Part shown: positions 53,758-62,968 of the stretch, piece by piece
Numbering within the stretch: position 1 is the first letter of the stretch
How the letters are laid out: each line of letters begins with the position of its first letter
Assembly: GCF_016765655.2 (NCBI RefSeq)
Contig: NZ_CP086106.1
Coordinates: forward strand, 4,329,001-4,393,000
DNA from: Skermanella mucosa
GTDB taxonomy: Bacteria > Pseudomonadota > Alphaproteobacteria > Azospirillales > Azospirillaceae
Length of the DNA: 64,000 bases
Direction of reading: 5' to 3'
Notes under the pieces: generated by a model
Seen by the model: only the letters and a program-made list of their open reading frames with translations
Databases searched by the model: none
What the model was told of the DNA's origin: nothing
Translations under genes and position numbers: made by a program

Positions 53758-54414
53758 ATGGCAAGCGCCCTGATCCTCCTCACCGGGCACCGCGAAGCGC
53801 CCTACCTGACCGACTATCTTCGAGGCTACAGCGACACGCTGCCGATCCACCACGTCACCGACCACGAGGACCTGGAACGGGAATGCCTGCCCGGCCGGGT
53901 GCTGATCGCCTTCTGCACCGCCGTGATCGTGCCCCGGCACCTGCTGGACCGGCTGGGCCGGCCGGCCTTCAACTTCCATCCGGGACCGCCCACATATCCC
54001 GGCCGCAGCCCCGAGAGCTTCGCCGTGTATGACGGCGCCACGCGGTTCGGCGCCACGTCCCACGTCATGGCGCCGCGGGTGGACGAGGGGCCGATCGTCG
54101 GGGTCGAGTGGTTCGACGTGCCGCCGGGAACCGGCCAGATGGGGCTGGCCGACCTGGCGTTCCAGGCGACCCTGCGGCTGTTCGCCCGGCAGGCGCCGAT
54201 CATGGCGCTGTCGTCCCAGCCGATGAAGGTGCTGGACGTTCGGTGGTCCGGCCGCAAGACCAGCCGGGCCGACTACGACCGCATGACCGACCTGCCGGCC
54301 GACATCGGCGCGGCCGAGTTCGAGCGCCGGCTGAAGGCGTTCGGCGAGGATCCGGAGACGCGGATCACGGTCACCCTGCATGGCCGCCGGTTCCTGCTGG
54401 AGCAGGAGGCCTGA
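53758..54414 (+). CDS. Formyltransferase-family protein
   Basis: 218 residues. The core is the formyl-THF transferase fold: AFNFHPGPPTYPGRSPESFAVYDGATRFGATSHVMAPRVDEGPIVGVEWF, with the catalytic Asn/His of NFHPG and Asp of VDEGPI. It lacks the C-terminal domain of methionyl-tRNA formyltransferase and is shorter, so it more likely N-formylates an amino sugar or another small substrate. The next gene is a glycosyltransferase starting 7 bp after its stop, which supports a glycan role. ATG at 53758 chosen. Confidence 0.8.
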   Translation: MASALILLTGHREAPYLTDYLRGYSDTLPIHHVTDHEDLERECLPGRVLIAFCTAVIVPRHLLDRLGRPAFNFHPGPPTYPGRSPESFAVYDGATRFGATSHVMAPRVDEGPIVGVEWFDVPPGTGQMGLADLAFQATLRLFARQAPIMALSSQPMKVLDVRWSGRKTSRADYDRMTDLPADIGAAEFERRLKAFGEDPETRITVTLHGRRFLLEQEA

Positions 54415-54420
54415 TCCCGG

Positions 54421-55530
54421 ATGCGGCTGTGCTTCGTCGACCTGATGCCGTGGGACTACGACGCCGGCACGCCGTTCGAACGGCCGCTGGGCGGCATGCA
54501 GTCGGCGGCCTGCCATCTGGCGGCCGCCCTGGCGAAGCGGGGGCACGAGGTGGCGCTGGCGACCCATACCGGCCGGCCGGGCCGGCGGCGCGGGGTCGAC
54601 TGCCTGGCGCTGCGCGACCCGGGCGATCGCGGCGCCCTGCGGGAGGGAAGCTGGGACGCCGTCGTGTCGCTGACGGCGCAGGCGGGTCCCGTCAGGGCGC
54701 TGGTGAGGCCGGGAACGCCGGCGTTCCTGTGGACCGGCCACGCCGCCGACCAACCGGCCGTGGCTTGCCTGGGCGACTCGGCGGAACGTCGGGACTGGGA
54801 CGGCATCGTGCTGGTCAGCGAGTGGCAGCGGACCTGCTACGCCGCGAGATTCGGGCTGGAACCCGGTCGCAGCACCGTGCTCCGCAATGCCGTTTCCCCG
54901 CCCTTCCAGGACCTGTTCGAGGACGCCCGCGACCTCGCGGCGGCAAAGGCGGTGACTGACGGGCCGATGGATCTCGCCTATACCTCGACCCCGTTCCGCG
55001 GGCTGGAGCTTCTGACCGGCATGTTCCCCCTGGTCGCTCGCCCGGCGCGACTGCGCGTCTTCTCCGACATGGCGCCCTACCCCACCGGTCCGGCGGAGAG
55101 CCAGTTCGCCGGCCTGTACGAGCGCTGCCGGTCCACGCCGGGGATCGAGCATGCCGGGTCCCTGCCCCAGCCCGACCTCGCGCGGGCATTGCGGCCGATC
55201 CCGATCCTGGCCTACCCCTGCACCTTCCCGGAAACCAGCTGCATCGCGGTGATGGAGGCCATGGCGGCCGGCTGCGCCGTGGTCGCCAGCGACCTGGGCG
55301 CCCTGGCGGAGACCACGGCGGGCCATGCGCTGCTGGTCGAGCCCGGCGAGGACTGGAGCAGCTTCCCCGGCCGCTATCTGTGCGCCCTCGACCTGGTCAT
55401 GGCGTCGGTCCTGTCGCCCGCCGGGATCGCCCGGCTATGGGAGCAGGTGCGCTTCGTCAACGCGACCGCGACCTGGGACATCCGGGCGCGGGAGTGGACC
55501 GATCGCCTGGCAGCCTGGCCGCAATGGTAA
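54421..55530 (+). CDS. Glycosyltransferase (GT-B fold, family 4-like)
   Basis: 369 residues. N-terminal GT-B half: LCFVDLMPWDYDAGTPFERPLGGMQSAACHLAAALAKRGHEVALAT (a typical GGMQ entry) and VLVSEWQRTCYAARFGLEPGRSTVLRNAVSPPF. C-terminal half: IPILAYPCTFPETSCIAVMEAMAAGCAVVASDLGALAETTAGHALLVEPG, the donor-binding EX7E-like region (PETSCIAVMEA). Paired with the formyltransferase upstream. Acceptor unknown. Confidence 0.87.
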   Translation: MRLCFVDLMPWDYDAGTPFERPLGGMQSAACHLAAALAKRGHEVALATHTGRPGRRRGVDCLALRDPGDRGALREGSWDAVVSLTAQAGPVRALVRPGTPAFLWTGHAADQPAVACLGDSAERRDWDGIVLVSEWQRTCYAARFGLEPGRSTVLRNAVSPPFQDLFEDARDLAAAKAVTDGPMDLAYTSTPFRGLELLTGMFPLVARPARLRVFSDMAPYPTGPAESQFAGLYERCRSTPGIEHAGSLPQPDLARALRPIPILAYPCTFPETSCIAVMEAMAAGCAVVASDLGALAETTAGHALLVEPGEDWSSFPGRYLCALDLVMASVLSPAGIARLWEQVRFVNATATWDIRAREWTDRLAAWPQW

Positions 55531-55686
55531 GACCGGTCCGAAGGCTCAAAATGTCGCACACGGCCGGAAACCGGAAACACCTGTGCAAAACGCCCGCGAC
55601 GTGACGCAATATCCGCCCGCGTCGCCGGACCCGCTTCCAGGACGCGAGGAATCAAATCACCGCTCCAATCAAGAAGAAGGCGTTCC

Positions 55687-57594
55687 ATGACCGGTCGTTA
55701 TGCTGAGCTTCACACCCGCTCGATCACCGATCCCGCAGGCTTCTGGGGCGATGCCGCCCGTGACATCGATTGGATCAAGCCGTGGGACAGCGTTCTCGAC
55801 AGCTCCAACCCGCCCTTCTACCGCTGGTTCACCGGCGGGGTGCTGAACACCTGCCACAACGCCGTGGACCGCCATGTGGAGGCCGGGCGCGGCGAGCAGG
55901 CCGCGATCATCTATGACAGCCCCGTCACCGACACCGTCCAGACCATCAGCTATTCGGAACTGCGGGACCTGACCGCGCGCTTCGCGGGCGTGCTGCGCGG
56001 CCTGGGCGTCGCCAAGGGCGACCGGGTGATCCTGTACATGCCGATGATCCCGCAGGCCGTGGTGGCGATGCTCGCCTGCGCCCGGCTGGGCGCCATCCAC
56101 TCCGTGGTGTTCGGCGGTTTCGCGCCGCACGAGCTGGCGACCCGCATCAACGACGCCAAGCCCAAGGCCATCGTCACCGCGTCGTGCGGCATCGAGGGCA
56201 AGAAGGTGCTGGCCTACAAGCCGATGCTGGACGCCGCGATCGACCAGTCGGACCACAAGCCCGACCATGTGGTCGTGTTCCAGCGCCCCCAGGCGGCGGC
56301 CGAGCTGAAGGCTCCGCGCGACGTGGACTGGGCCGACGCCGCCGCGGTGGCGGAACCGGCGGAATGCGTACCCGTGGCGGCGACCGACCCGCTCTACATC
56401 CTGTACACGTCGGGCACCACCGGCCAGCCCAAGGGCGTGGTCCGCGACAACGGCGGCCATGCCGTAGCGCTCAAATGGACCATGACCAACATGTACGACA
56501 TCAAGCCGGGGGAGGTGTTCTGGGCCGCCTCGGACGTCGGCTGGGTGGTCGGGCATTCCTATATCTGCTACGCCCCGCTGCTGCACGGCTGCACCACGGT
56601 GGTGTTCGAGGGCAAGCCGGTCGGCACGCCCGACGCCGGTACCTTCTGGCGGGTGATCCAGCAGCACAAGGTCACGGCCCTGTTCACCGCGCCGACCGCC
56701 TTCCGCGCGATCAAGCGCGAGGACCCGAACGCCGAGCTGATCGGGAAGTACGACCTGTCGAGCCTGCGCACCCTGTTCCTGGCCGGCGAGCGGTCGGACC
56801 CCGACACGCTGCACTGGGCCGAGGACAACCTGAAGGTCCCGGTGATCGACCACTGGTGGCAGACCGAGACCGGCTGGTGCATCGCCGGCAACCCGATGGG
56901 CATCGAGCGGTTCAAGATCAAGTACGGTTCGGCGACCAAGCCGCTGCCGGGCTGGGACGTACGCTGCCTGGACGTGTCCAACAACGAGGTCAAGCGGGGC
57001 GACATCGGCGCCATCTCGGTCAAGCTGCCGCTGCCTCCAGGCACGCTGATGACGCTGTGGAACGCGGACCAGCGTTTCGTGAAGTCCTACATGACGGACT
57101 ATCCGGGATATTACCAGACGGGCGACGCCGGGTTCATCGACGAGGACGGCTACGTCTACATCATGGCCCGCACCGACGACATCATCAACGTCGCCGGACA
57201 CCGCCTGTCCACCGGCGGGATGGAGGAGGTCCTGGCCTCCCACAAGGACGTCGCGGAATGCGCCGTGATCGGCGTGGCCGACGAATTGAAGGGCCAGGTT
57301 CCGCTGGGCTTCATCGTCCTTAAGAACGGCGTCGACCGCCCCCACGCCGACATCGTCAAGGAGGTGGTGCAGCTGGTCCGCGACGAGATCGGCCCGGTCG
57401 CGGCCTTCAAGCTGGCCATCGTGGTGGACCGCCTGCCCAAGACCCGCTCCGGCAAGATCCTGCGCGGCACCATGCAGAAGATCGCCGACAGCGAGTCCTA
57501 TAAGATGCCGGCCACCATCGACGACCCCCTGATCCTGAGCGAGATCGCCGAAGCCCTCCAGGGCATCGGCTATGCCAAGGCGGGGATGGTTTAG
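55687..57594 (+). CDS. prpE: Propionyl-CoA synthetase
   Basis: 635-residue ANL ligase that makes propionyl-CoA. RYAELHTRSITDPAGFWGDAARDIDWIKPWDSVLD is the PrpE N-terminal domain; ATP motif LYTSGTTGQPKGVVRDNGGHA; PrpE-type core DHWWQTETGWCIAGNPMGIE; A8 motif RTDDIINVAGHRLSTGGMEEVLASH; Lys motif PKTRSGKILRGTMQKI. Length and Asp/Gly-rich DNGGH loop separate it from acetyl-CoA synthetase. No other methylcitrate genes adjoin. Confidence 0.95.
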   Translation: MTGRYAELHTRSITDPAGFWGDAARDIDWIKPWDSVLDSSNPPFYRWFTGGVLNTCHNAVDRHVEAGRGEQAAIIYDSPVTDTVQTISYSELRDLTARFAGVLRGLGVAKGDRVILYMPMIPQAVVAMLACARLGAIHSVVFGGFAPHELATRINDAKPKAIVTASCGIEGKKVLAYKPMLDAAIDQSDHKPDHVVVFQRPQAAAELKAPRDVDWADAAAVAEPAECVPVAATDPLYILYTSGTTGQPKGVVRDNGGHAVALKWTMTNMYDIKPGEVFWAASDVGWVVGHSYICYAPLLHGCTTVVFEGKPVGTPDAGTFWRVIQQHKVTALFTAPTAFRAIKREDPNAELIGKYDLSSLRTLFLAGERSDPDTLHWAEDNLKVPVIDHWWQTETGWCIAGNPMGIERFKIKYGSATKPLPGWDVRCLDVSNNEVKRGDIGAISVKLPLPPGTLMTLWNADQRFVKSYMTDYPGYYQTGDAGFIDEDGYVYIMARTDDIINVAGHRLSTGGMEEVLASHKDVAECAVIGVADELKGQVPLGFIVLKNGVDRPHADIVKEVVQLVRDEIGPVAAFKLAIVVDRLPKTRSGKILRGTMQKIADSESYKMPATIDDPLILSEIAEALQGIGYAKAGMV

Positions 57595-57676
57595 TGCGAC
57601 GGCTTACAGCCGGGAAAGGACGGCGTCTCCAGGGGCCGTCGTTTCCTGGCGGCGAACCGGTAGGTAAGAAGCCGAA

Positions 57677-58186
57677 CTAGGCGGTTTTCTTTCGGGTGCC
57701 GAGTTGGCCCTCCTTCTCGGCTTCCCGATCGCCCAACCGGCTTCTTTCCCTTTTCAGCGACATGAGGCGTTGCCGGATAAGCTCCTGTCCCGGCCGTTGC
57801 CGCTCGGAGCTTGCCTTGGTTGCGATTTCGTACGGCTGGACCAACCAATCGGCCGGCAGTCCCCACGCTTTGGTCAGCTTGGCGATCATGTCTACGGTCA
57901 AGCGACGGCGGCGATTGAGGATCTCTGATGCCCGGGATTCGGAGCCGAACAGCTTCGACAGATCGGCCTGTGACAGGCCGTTCATCTCCATATGGGCCTT
58001 GATGGCATCGACCGGCTCAAGACGATCGATCGGCCAACGGGTTTTCTCATAATCATCGATCAGTATGGCCAGAACCTCCAGGGTGTCAGCCTGAGAGGTT
58101 CCGGCTTCTGCACCCCAGAGCCGGTCGACCTCCGCGAGAGCCGCTTCATGATCGACGTCATTGCGGATCGGCTTGATCGTGTACAT
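57677..58186 (-). CDS. higA: HigA-like antitoxin (HTH)
   Basis: 169 residues. After an N-terminal region (MYTIKPIRNDVDHEAALAEVDRLWGAEAG), an Xre-type HTH follows near 75-130 (MNGLSQADLSKLFGSESRASEILNRRRRLTVDMIAKLTKAWGLPADWL). The C-terminal 40 residues are a basic extension not found in short HigA. It lies 12 bp after higB on the same strand, the toxin-first order of HigBA. ATG at 58186 with AAGG upstream; GTG at 58195 is possible. Confidence 0.9.
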   Translation of the reverse strand: MYTIKPIRNDVDHEAALAEVDRLWGAEAGTSQADTLEVLAILIDDYEKTRWPIDRLEPVDAIKAHMEMNGLSQADLSKLFGSESRASEILNRRRRLTVDMIAKLTKAWGLPADWLVQPYEIATKASSERQRPGQELIRQRLMSLKRERSRLGDREAEKEGQLGTRKKTA

Positions 58187-58198
58187 CGGTGGCACCTT

Positions 58199-58498
58199 TC
58201 AATACAGGCCGACAGTCAGGGCATTGATCTTATCGTACTCGGCATGGGTACCGATGAACTTGATGTAGACGGCTTGCGCCGGATAGAAGATCGCCGCCAC
58301 AAGCCGATGATTGCTCCCGATCTCGAACCTGACTCGTTCAGCATTCAGCACCTTTGCCGAGGGGAAATCACTCAAAACATCATCCGAATGCGTCCATTTG
58401 GCTTTCTGGGTTCTCTCCTGCCAAATGGTCAGCGCTGCCCGAGACACAGCATGGTCCACCGCATACTGTGCCAAGGTTGCCCGTTTGATTATCCTCAT
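58199..58498 (-). CDS. higB: HigB-like mRNA interferase toxin
   Basis: 99 residues matching HigB (PF09907 type): MRIIKRATLAQYAVDHAVSR, KAKWTHSDDVLSDFPSAKVLNAERVRFEIGSNHRLVAAIFYPAQAVYIKFIGTHAEYDKI. The RFEIGSNHRL and GTHAEYDKI blocks are the conserved parts. HigB cleaves mRNA at the ribosome. The ATG at 58498 matches the family start; the frame stays open to 58663 but that part lies over the operator. Confidence 0.92.
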   Translation of the reverse strand: MRIIKRATLAQYAVDHAVSRAALTIWQERTQKAKWTHSDDVLSDFPSAKVLNAERVRFEIGSNHRLVAAIFYPAQAVYIKFIGTHAEYDKINALTVGLY

Positions 58499-58507
58499 AA
58501 CACGTCT

Positions 58508-58540
58508 TTCCCAATTTGGGAAGCAATCCCGTATTGGGAA
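58508..58540. promoter_or_regulatory. Palindromic operator upstream of higBA
   Basis: TTCCCAATTTGGGAA (58508-58522) and the related (C)AATCCCGTATTGGGAA (about 58525-58540), with the half-site TTGGGAA in both and centres about 18 bp apart. They sit directly upstream of higB, where HigA is expected to bind in autoregulation. Confidence 0.7.
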
Positions 58541-58976
58541 GCCTCTTCGCATGGAACCGTCGGGCGACCGAAGCCTCGACTCATCCGCACGGCGGTGAGG
58601 CAAGTCCGGTGACGGCCCAAACTCTCTGAACAGGCAGCGCATGGGCGTTCGGCGCAAGCACAAGCTTCATCCTTGCCCTGCTCCATTGTGTCGCTCCTGC
58701 TCTCGATGAGTCATTTTCGCATGGCAATCCCGATAACGGTCGTTGGACACAGGGATGGCGGCGACAGGATCGCGCCTTGCCAGACGGCGCCCCTTCCCCA
58801 CGCGCCGTCATTATTTTGACAAACGACCGGCGCCCCCTGGAATAAAGGGACAGCCGACGGTGTTCGCAGGGTCGAGTTTCGGCTCTTGGATTGAATCCGC
58901 TTTCGGGACCGCCGACATCGGAACTTTGCGGGCCATCGAAGGTTTCGCCTGAATTATCCACCAACCGGATGACGCA
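58541..58976. other. Intergenic region between higBA and the ECF sigma gene
   Basis: 436 bp with divergent transcription. Frames such as 58743-58952 have no ribosome binding site and arginine/proline-biased composition expected by chance. No clear ECF-type promoter (GGAAC/GTC) could be identified; GGAAT...GTGTT near 58840 is too poor to call. Confidence 0.45.
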
Positions 58977-59486
58977 GTGAGCAGATTCGGGACTGAGCTG
59001 GAAGTACAGATCGCATCGCTTCGCCGATATGCGCGGGCTCTCCTGCGCGACAGGAACGATGCGGACGATCTGGTCCAGGAATCGCTGGCCCGCGCGCTGT
59101 CGCGTGCCGACCGATTCAAGCCTGGGACGAACCTCCGGGCCTGGTTGTTCACGATCATGCACAATGTGCACGTGAACCAGGTTCGCCAGAAGATCTCTCG
59201 GCCGGATGAGGTGCCGGTCGAGGACTACGAGATGCGGCTGGTCACGCCGGCCCGCCAGGAGACCAGCCTCGAACTGCGCGACATGTCCAGGGCGCTCGCG
59301 GATTTGCCCGAGGAACAGCGTCAGGTCCTGTTGCTGGTGGCCCTGGAGGGCTTGAAGTACGACGAGGTCGCCGCAGTCTTGCATATACCGATCGGCACCG
59401 TGATGTCCCGCCTCAGCCGGGCGCGCGAAGCGGTGCGGATCAAGCTCGCGAACGAGGGCGGAGTGCCTCTCCGCCGGGTCAAGTAG
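58977..59486 (+). CDS. ECF-family RNA polymerase sigma factor
   Basis: 169 residues. Region 2: LEVQIASLRRYARALLRDRNDADDLVQESLARALSRADRFKPGTNLRAWLFTIMHN; region 4: MSRALADLPEEQRQVLLLVALEGLKYDEVAAVLHIPIGTVMSRLSRAREAV. This is the alphaproteobacterial EcfG-like general type or a related group. The GTG at 58977 is the family-like start (MSRFGTELE). The anti-sigma gene follows after 9 bp and should hold it inactive. Confidence 0.93.
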   Translation: MSRFGTELEVQIASLRRYARALLRDRNDADDLVQESLARALSRADRFKPGTNLRAWLFTIMHNVHVNQVRQKISRPDEVPVEDYEMRLVTPARQETSLELRDMSRALADLPEEQRQVLLLVALEGLKYDEVAAVLHIPIGTVMSRLSRAREAVRIKLANEGGVPLRRVK

Positions 59487-59495
59487 GACAATCAC

Positions 59496-60416
59496 ATGGT
59501 GGCGCGGCCCGTCGAAGATCGAGATCTTCATGCTTACGTCGATGGCTTGCTGGATACCCAGCGGCGCATCGAGGTGGAAGCCTGGCTGGCGGAGGACCCG
59601 GCCTCGGCCGAACGGGTGAATGCGTACCGCACCCAGATCGAACAGCTCCACGATCTCTTCGACGGCGTGCTGCGCGAGCCCGCGACGGCCGAGATGGACG
59701 ATCTCCACGATCGCCTGTCAGGGCGCATGGCCGGCAACGACAACCGCCGGCGCGGCTGGCTCCATTCCCCCTTCGCCCGCATGGCGGCGGCGGTCGTCCT
59801 GCTGCTGGCCGGGGGCACCGGCGGCTGGCTCCTGCGGCCGCCGGCCGAACAGGTGGCGGTCGAGCAGCAGCCGACCTTGCAGTCGTTCGCCCAGGAAGCG
59901 GTCCAGGCCCATACATTCTACGCGTCGGACAACCGTTTCGCCGTCGAGATGGGCGGCGAGGACCGGGGTGCCCTGGACAGCTGGCTGTCGGAGCGCCTGG
60001 GACGGCGCATCTTCGGACCGGACCTGTCCAACTCCGGCTACCGGCTGATCGGCGGCCGGTCGATGCCGACCGCGGAGGGCGTCGGCGCGCAGTACATGTA
60101 CGAGAACGACGCCAAGCGCCGCCTGACGCTGTTCGTCGGCACACCCAGCAAGGCCGGGCAGGAAGCCGCCTTCAGCTATGTGCAGAAGGGCGACGTGTCG
60201 ATGTTCTACTGGGTTGAGGGCTCGATCGCCTACGCCCTGATCGGGCGGCTCGACCGCGAGCAGCTGATGAACATCACCCAGACCGTGTACCGCGAGCTGA
60301 AGGGCCGCAATGTTCCGCCCCCGCCGCCCGCTCCCGCGGCACCGCCGGAAGCGGCCAAGCAGCCGCCCCAACCCGCGGCCCAGCCGGTCGGCGACGTGAA
60401 GCGCAAGGACATGTAG
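59496..60416 (+). CDS. Membrane anti-sigma factor of the ECF gene
   Basis: 306 residues. A short cytoplasmic anti-sigma domain (DRDLHAYVDGLLDTQRRIEVEAWLAEDPASAERVNAYR) without the zinc HxxxCxxC pattern, one membrane helix (about 94-113, ARMAAAVVLLLAGGTGGWLL), a periplasmic part (FAVEMGGEDRGALDSWLSERLGRRIFGPDL...) and a Pro-rich tail. Position and layout show it regulates the preceding sigma factor. The signal is unknown. A terminator follows. Confidence 0.87.
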   Translation: MVARPVEDRDLHAYVDGLLDTQRRIEVEAWLAEDPASAERVNAYRTQIEQLHDLFDGVLREPATAEMDDLHDRLSGRMAGNDNRRRGWLHSPFARMAAAVVLLLAGGTGGWLLRPPAEQVAVEQQPTLQSFAQEAVQAHTFYASDNRFAVEMGGEDRGALDSWLSERLGRRIFGPDLSNSGYRLIGGRSMPTAEGVGAQYMYENDAKRRLTLFVGTPSKAGQEAAFSYVQKGDVSMFYWVEGSIAYALIGRLDREQLMNITQTVYRELKGRNVPPPPPAPAAPPEAAKQPPQPAAQPVGDVKRKDM

Positions 60417-60525
60417 AGGATGCGGACCTGACCGACCCGTCCGTCCGCAACCCGCTTGACTGCGGTGATTTGACACAATAGGCTCACGTCCATCGCTCGA
60501 GTTGAGCAGGCGAGGCAATAATAAA

Positions 60526-60557
60526 GAGGGCCGCACCAAGCGGCCCTCGTCCTTTTT
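60526..60557 (+). terminator. Rho-independent terminator after the anti-sigma gene
   Basis: GAGGGCCGC-accaa-GCGGCCCTC followed by GTCCTTTTT. It ends the sigma/anti-sigma transcript and lies only 22 nt before the metY start, so metY must have its own promoter upstream of or near it. Confidence 0.85.
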
Positions 60558-60578
60558 GGGGGAGGGGACGACGCGACC

Positions 60579-61874
60579 ATGGCAGACGGTCCGTTTCTGA
60601 AGTTCGACACGCTCAGCCTGCATGCCGGGCAGCAGCCCGATCCGACGACCGGCGCCCGCGCCGTCCCCCTCTACCAGACGACATCCTACGTCTTCCGAGA
60701 CACCGACCATGCCGCGGCGCTGTTCAACCTGGAACGGCCCGGGCACATCTACAGCCGGATCTCCAACCCGACCGTGGCGGTGCTGGAGGAGCGGCTGGCG
60801 GCGTTGGAAGGCGGCGTCGGCGCCGTCTGCACCGCCAGCGGCCAGGCGGCCCTTCATCTCGCGATCGTGACCCTGATGGGGGCCGGCGGCCATATCGTGG
60901 CCTCCAAGGCGATCTATGGCGGCAGCCACAACCTGTTCACCCATACGCTGCCCCGCTTCGGCATCACCGCCAGCTTCGTCGATCCGCGTGACCCCGGCGC
61001 TTTCAGGGCAGCGATCCGGCCGGAGACGCGGCTGGTATTCGCCGAGGTGCTGGGCAATCCGGGACTGGACGTGCTCGACCTGCCGGCGGTCGCTGAGGTC
61101 GCCCATGCCGCCGGGCTGCCGCTGATGATCGACAGCACCTTCACGACACCCTATCTGTGCCGGCCGTTCGAGCATGGCGCCGACCTCGTCATGCACTCCG
61201 CCACCAAGTGGCTGGGCGGCCACGGCGTCGCGATCGGCGGCGCCCTGGTCGATGGCGGGCGGTTCGACTGGGAGGCGTCCGGCCTTTTCCCGACCCTGAC
61301 CGAACCCTATGCCGGGTACCACGGCATCGACTTCGCCGAGGAGTTCGGCCCGGCCGCCTTCGTCATGCGGGCACGGGCGGAAGGCCTGCGCGACTTCGGC
61401 GCCTGCCTGAGTCCGGCAAACGCCTTCCAGATCCTCCAGGGCGTCGAGACCTTGCCGCTGCGCATGCGCGCCCACGTGGACAATGCCCGCAAGGTCGCGG
61501 GATTCCTGGACGGGGCGGACGGGGTCGCCTGGGTCCGACATCCCGACCTGCCCAGCCACCCGGACCACGAGCTGGCGCGCCGGCTGCTGCCCGACGGCGC
61601 CGGTTCGATCGTCACTTTCGGGATCGCCGGCGGACGGGAGGCGGGCCGGAAGTTCATCGAGGCGCTGCGGCTGTTCTCCCATCTCGCCAATGTGGGCGAC
61701 GCCAAGTCCCTGGTGATCCACCCCGCCAGCACGACGCACCAGCAGATGGATGCGGAGGCGCTCCGCGACGCCGGGATCGGCGAGGAGATGATCCGGCTGT
61801 CGGTCGGGCTGGAAGATGCCGGCGACCTGATCGCCGATCTCAAGCAGGCGCTGCGCGCCTCGCGGAAGGGGTGA
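60579..61874 (+). CDS. metY: O-acetylhomoserine sulfhydrylase / aminocarboxypropyltransferase
   Basis: 431-residue PLP enzyme of the Cys/Met metabolism family that makes homocysteine from O-acetylhomoserine and sulfide. [31 protein letters not shown] (N-terminal), [33 protein letters not shown] and the PLP-Lys motif [13 protein letters not shown] near 205 are typical, as is [17 protein letters not shown]. Length favours MetY over MetB/MetZ. GGGGGAGGGG precedes the ATG. Confidence 0.94.
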   Translation: MADGPFLKFDTLSLHAGQQPDPTTGARAVPLYQTTSYVFRDTDHAAALFNLERPGHIYSRISNPTVAVLEERLAALEGGVGAVCTASGQAALHLAIVTLMGAGGHIVASKAIYGGSHNLFTHTLPRFGITASFVDPRDPGAFRAAIRPETRLVFAEVLGNPGLDVLDLPAVAEVAHAAGLPLMIDSTFTTPYLCRPFEHGADLVMHSATKWLGGHGVAIGGALVDGGRFDWEASGLFPTLTEPYAGYHGIDFAEEFGPAAFVMRARAEGLRDFGACLSPANAFQILQGVETLPLRMRAHVDNARKVAGFLDGADGVAWVRHPDLPSHPDHELARRLLPDGAGSIVTFGIAGGREAGRKFIEALRLFSHLANVGDAKSLVIHPASTTHQQMDAEALRDAGIGEEMIRLSVGLEDAGDLIADLKQALRASRKG

Positions 61875-61881
61875 GCGGCCC

Positions 61882-62664
61882 ATGGAACTGACAGTCGACG
61901 GCCACAAGGTCTTCGCCGCGACCGGCGGCAGGGACCTGGACGCGGCCTCCCCCCTGGTCGTGCTGATCCACGGCGCGGGCATGGACCATTCGGTCTGGAG
62001 CCTCCAGGCGCGCTATCTCGCCCACCACGGCCGTTCGGTGCTGGCGGTGGACTTGCCGGGCCACGGGCGCTCCGGCGGGACGGCGCTGGGCAGCATCGAG
62101 GATCTGGCGGACTGGACGGCGCGGCTGATCGAGGCGGCCGGCTTCGACCAGGCGGCGCTGGCGGGCCACTCCATGGGGGCGCTGGCCGCGCTGGAGACGG
62201 CGAACCGCCACCCCGGGCGGGTGCGCGCGCTGGCGCTGCTCGGCGTGGCCGAGCGCATGCCGGTCCACCCCGACCTGCTGGCCGCCGCCGCGTCGGAGGA
62301 CGACCGGGCCTATGCCGGAGCGATCGCCATGGTGATCGGCTGGGGCTTCGGCAGCCTGCGCGGCGGATCGGCGGCACCGGGCCTGTGGCAGGTCGGGACC
62401 GGCATCCAGCTGATGCGCCGGGCGCCGCGCGGCGCGCTCGTCACCGACCTCGCGGCCTGCGACGCGTGGCGAGGCACGCCCGACGTGCGCTGCCCGACGA
62501 CGCTCATCCTGGGCGCCGGCGACCGCATGACCCCGGCCAAGTCGGGGAAGGCGCTGGCCGCGAGGATCGCGGGATCGAAGACCGTGGTGCTCCCGGGCTC
62601 CGGCCACATGATGATGGTCGAGGAGCCCGACGCGGTGACCGACGCGCTCCTCGCGGCTATATGA
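61882..62664 (+). CDS. Alpha/beta hydrolase
   Basis: 260 residues. VVLIHGAGMDHSVWSLQARYLAHHG (oxyanion HG), nucleophile elbow LAGHSMGALAAL with Ser near 96, and C-terminal PGSGHMMMVEEPDAV (His). The acid Asp is in LILGAGDRMTP. It follows metY by 7 bp and may share its transcript, but the substrate is unknown. Its end overlaps the convergent azlD by 8 bp. Confidence 0.88.
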   Translation: MELTVDGHKVFAATGGRDLDAASPLVVLIHGAGMDHSVWSLQARYLAHHGRSVLAVDLPGHGRSGGTALGSIEDLADWTARLIEAAGFDQAALAGHSMGALAALETANRHPGRVRALALLGVAERMPVHPDLLAAAASEDDRAYAGAIAMVIGWGFGSLRGGSAAPGLWQVGTGIQLMRRAPRGALVTDLAACDAWRGTPDVRCPTTLILGAGDRMTPAKSGKALAARIAGSKTVVLPGSGHMMMVEEPDAVTDALLAAI

Positions 62665-62968
62665 GGCGGAGGATGGCGACGCCGGCCACGCCGGCCGCCA
62701 TCGCGACCAGGAAGTTGCCGGTGGCGCGGGCCAGGACGAGCGTCAGCAGGGCCGCTCCCCACCCCGCCGGCCCGGAGTTGAGCACCAGCGGCGCGCACAG
62801 GGCGGCGAAGACCGCTCCGGGGATCTGGGCCAGCCAGGCTTCCAGGAACCGCGACGGCCGCAGCCGCTGGATCAGCCAGAAGCCGCCCGCCCGGGTCGCG
62901 TAGGTGGCCAGACCCATCAGGGCGATGGCAGCGATCCCCAGATAGCCGTCTTGCGCGTCAGCGGGCAT
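62657..62968 (-). CDS. azlD: Branched-chain amino acid exporter subunit AzlD
   Basis: 103-residue membrane protein with four hydrophobic segments (IAAIALMGLATYATRAGGFWL, IPGAVFAALCAPLVL, WGAALLTLVLARATGNFL, AGVAGVAILRLI). Size, gene order and TRAGGFW motif match the small partner of AzlC. Start overlaps azlC by 11 bp. Confidence 0.88.
   Translation of the reverse strand: MPADAQDGYLGIAAIALMGLATYATRAGGFWLIQRLRPSRFLEAWLAQIPGAVFAALCAPLVLNSGPAGWGAALLTLVLARATGNFLVAMAAGVAGVAILRLI

Noticed and set aside
58816-58880. EcfG-type promoter (GGAAC-N16/17-CGTT) upstream of the sigma gene
   Set aside because: Only GGAAT and GTGTT are found, with wrong spacing; not good enough to call.
58743-58952. Possible small plus-strand gene upstream of the sigma factor
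   Set aside because: No ribosome binding site, arginine/proline-rich chance composition, no recognisable family.
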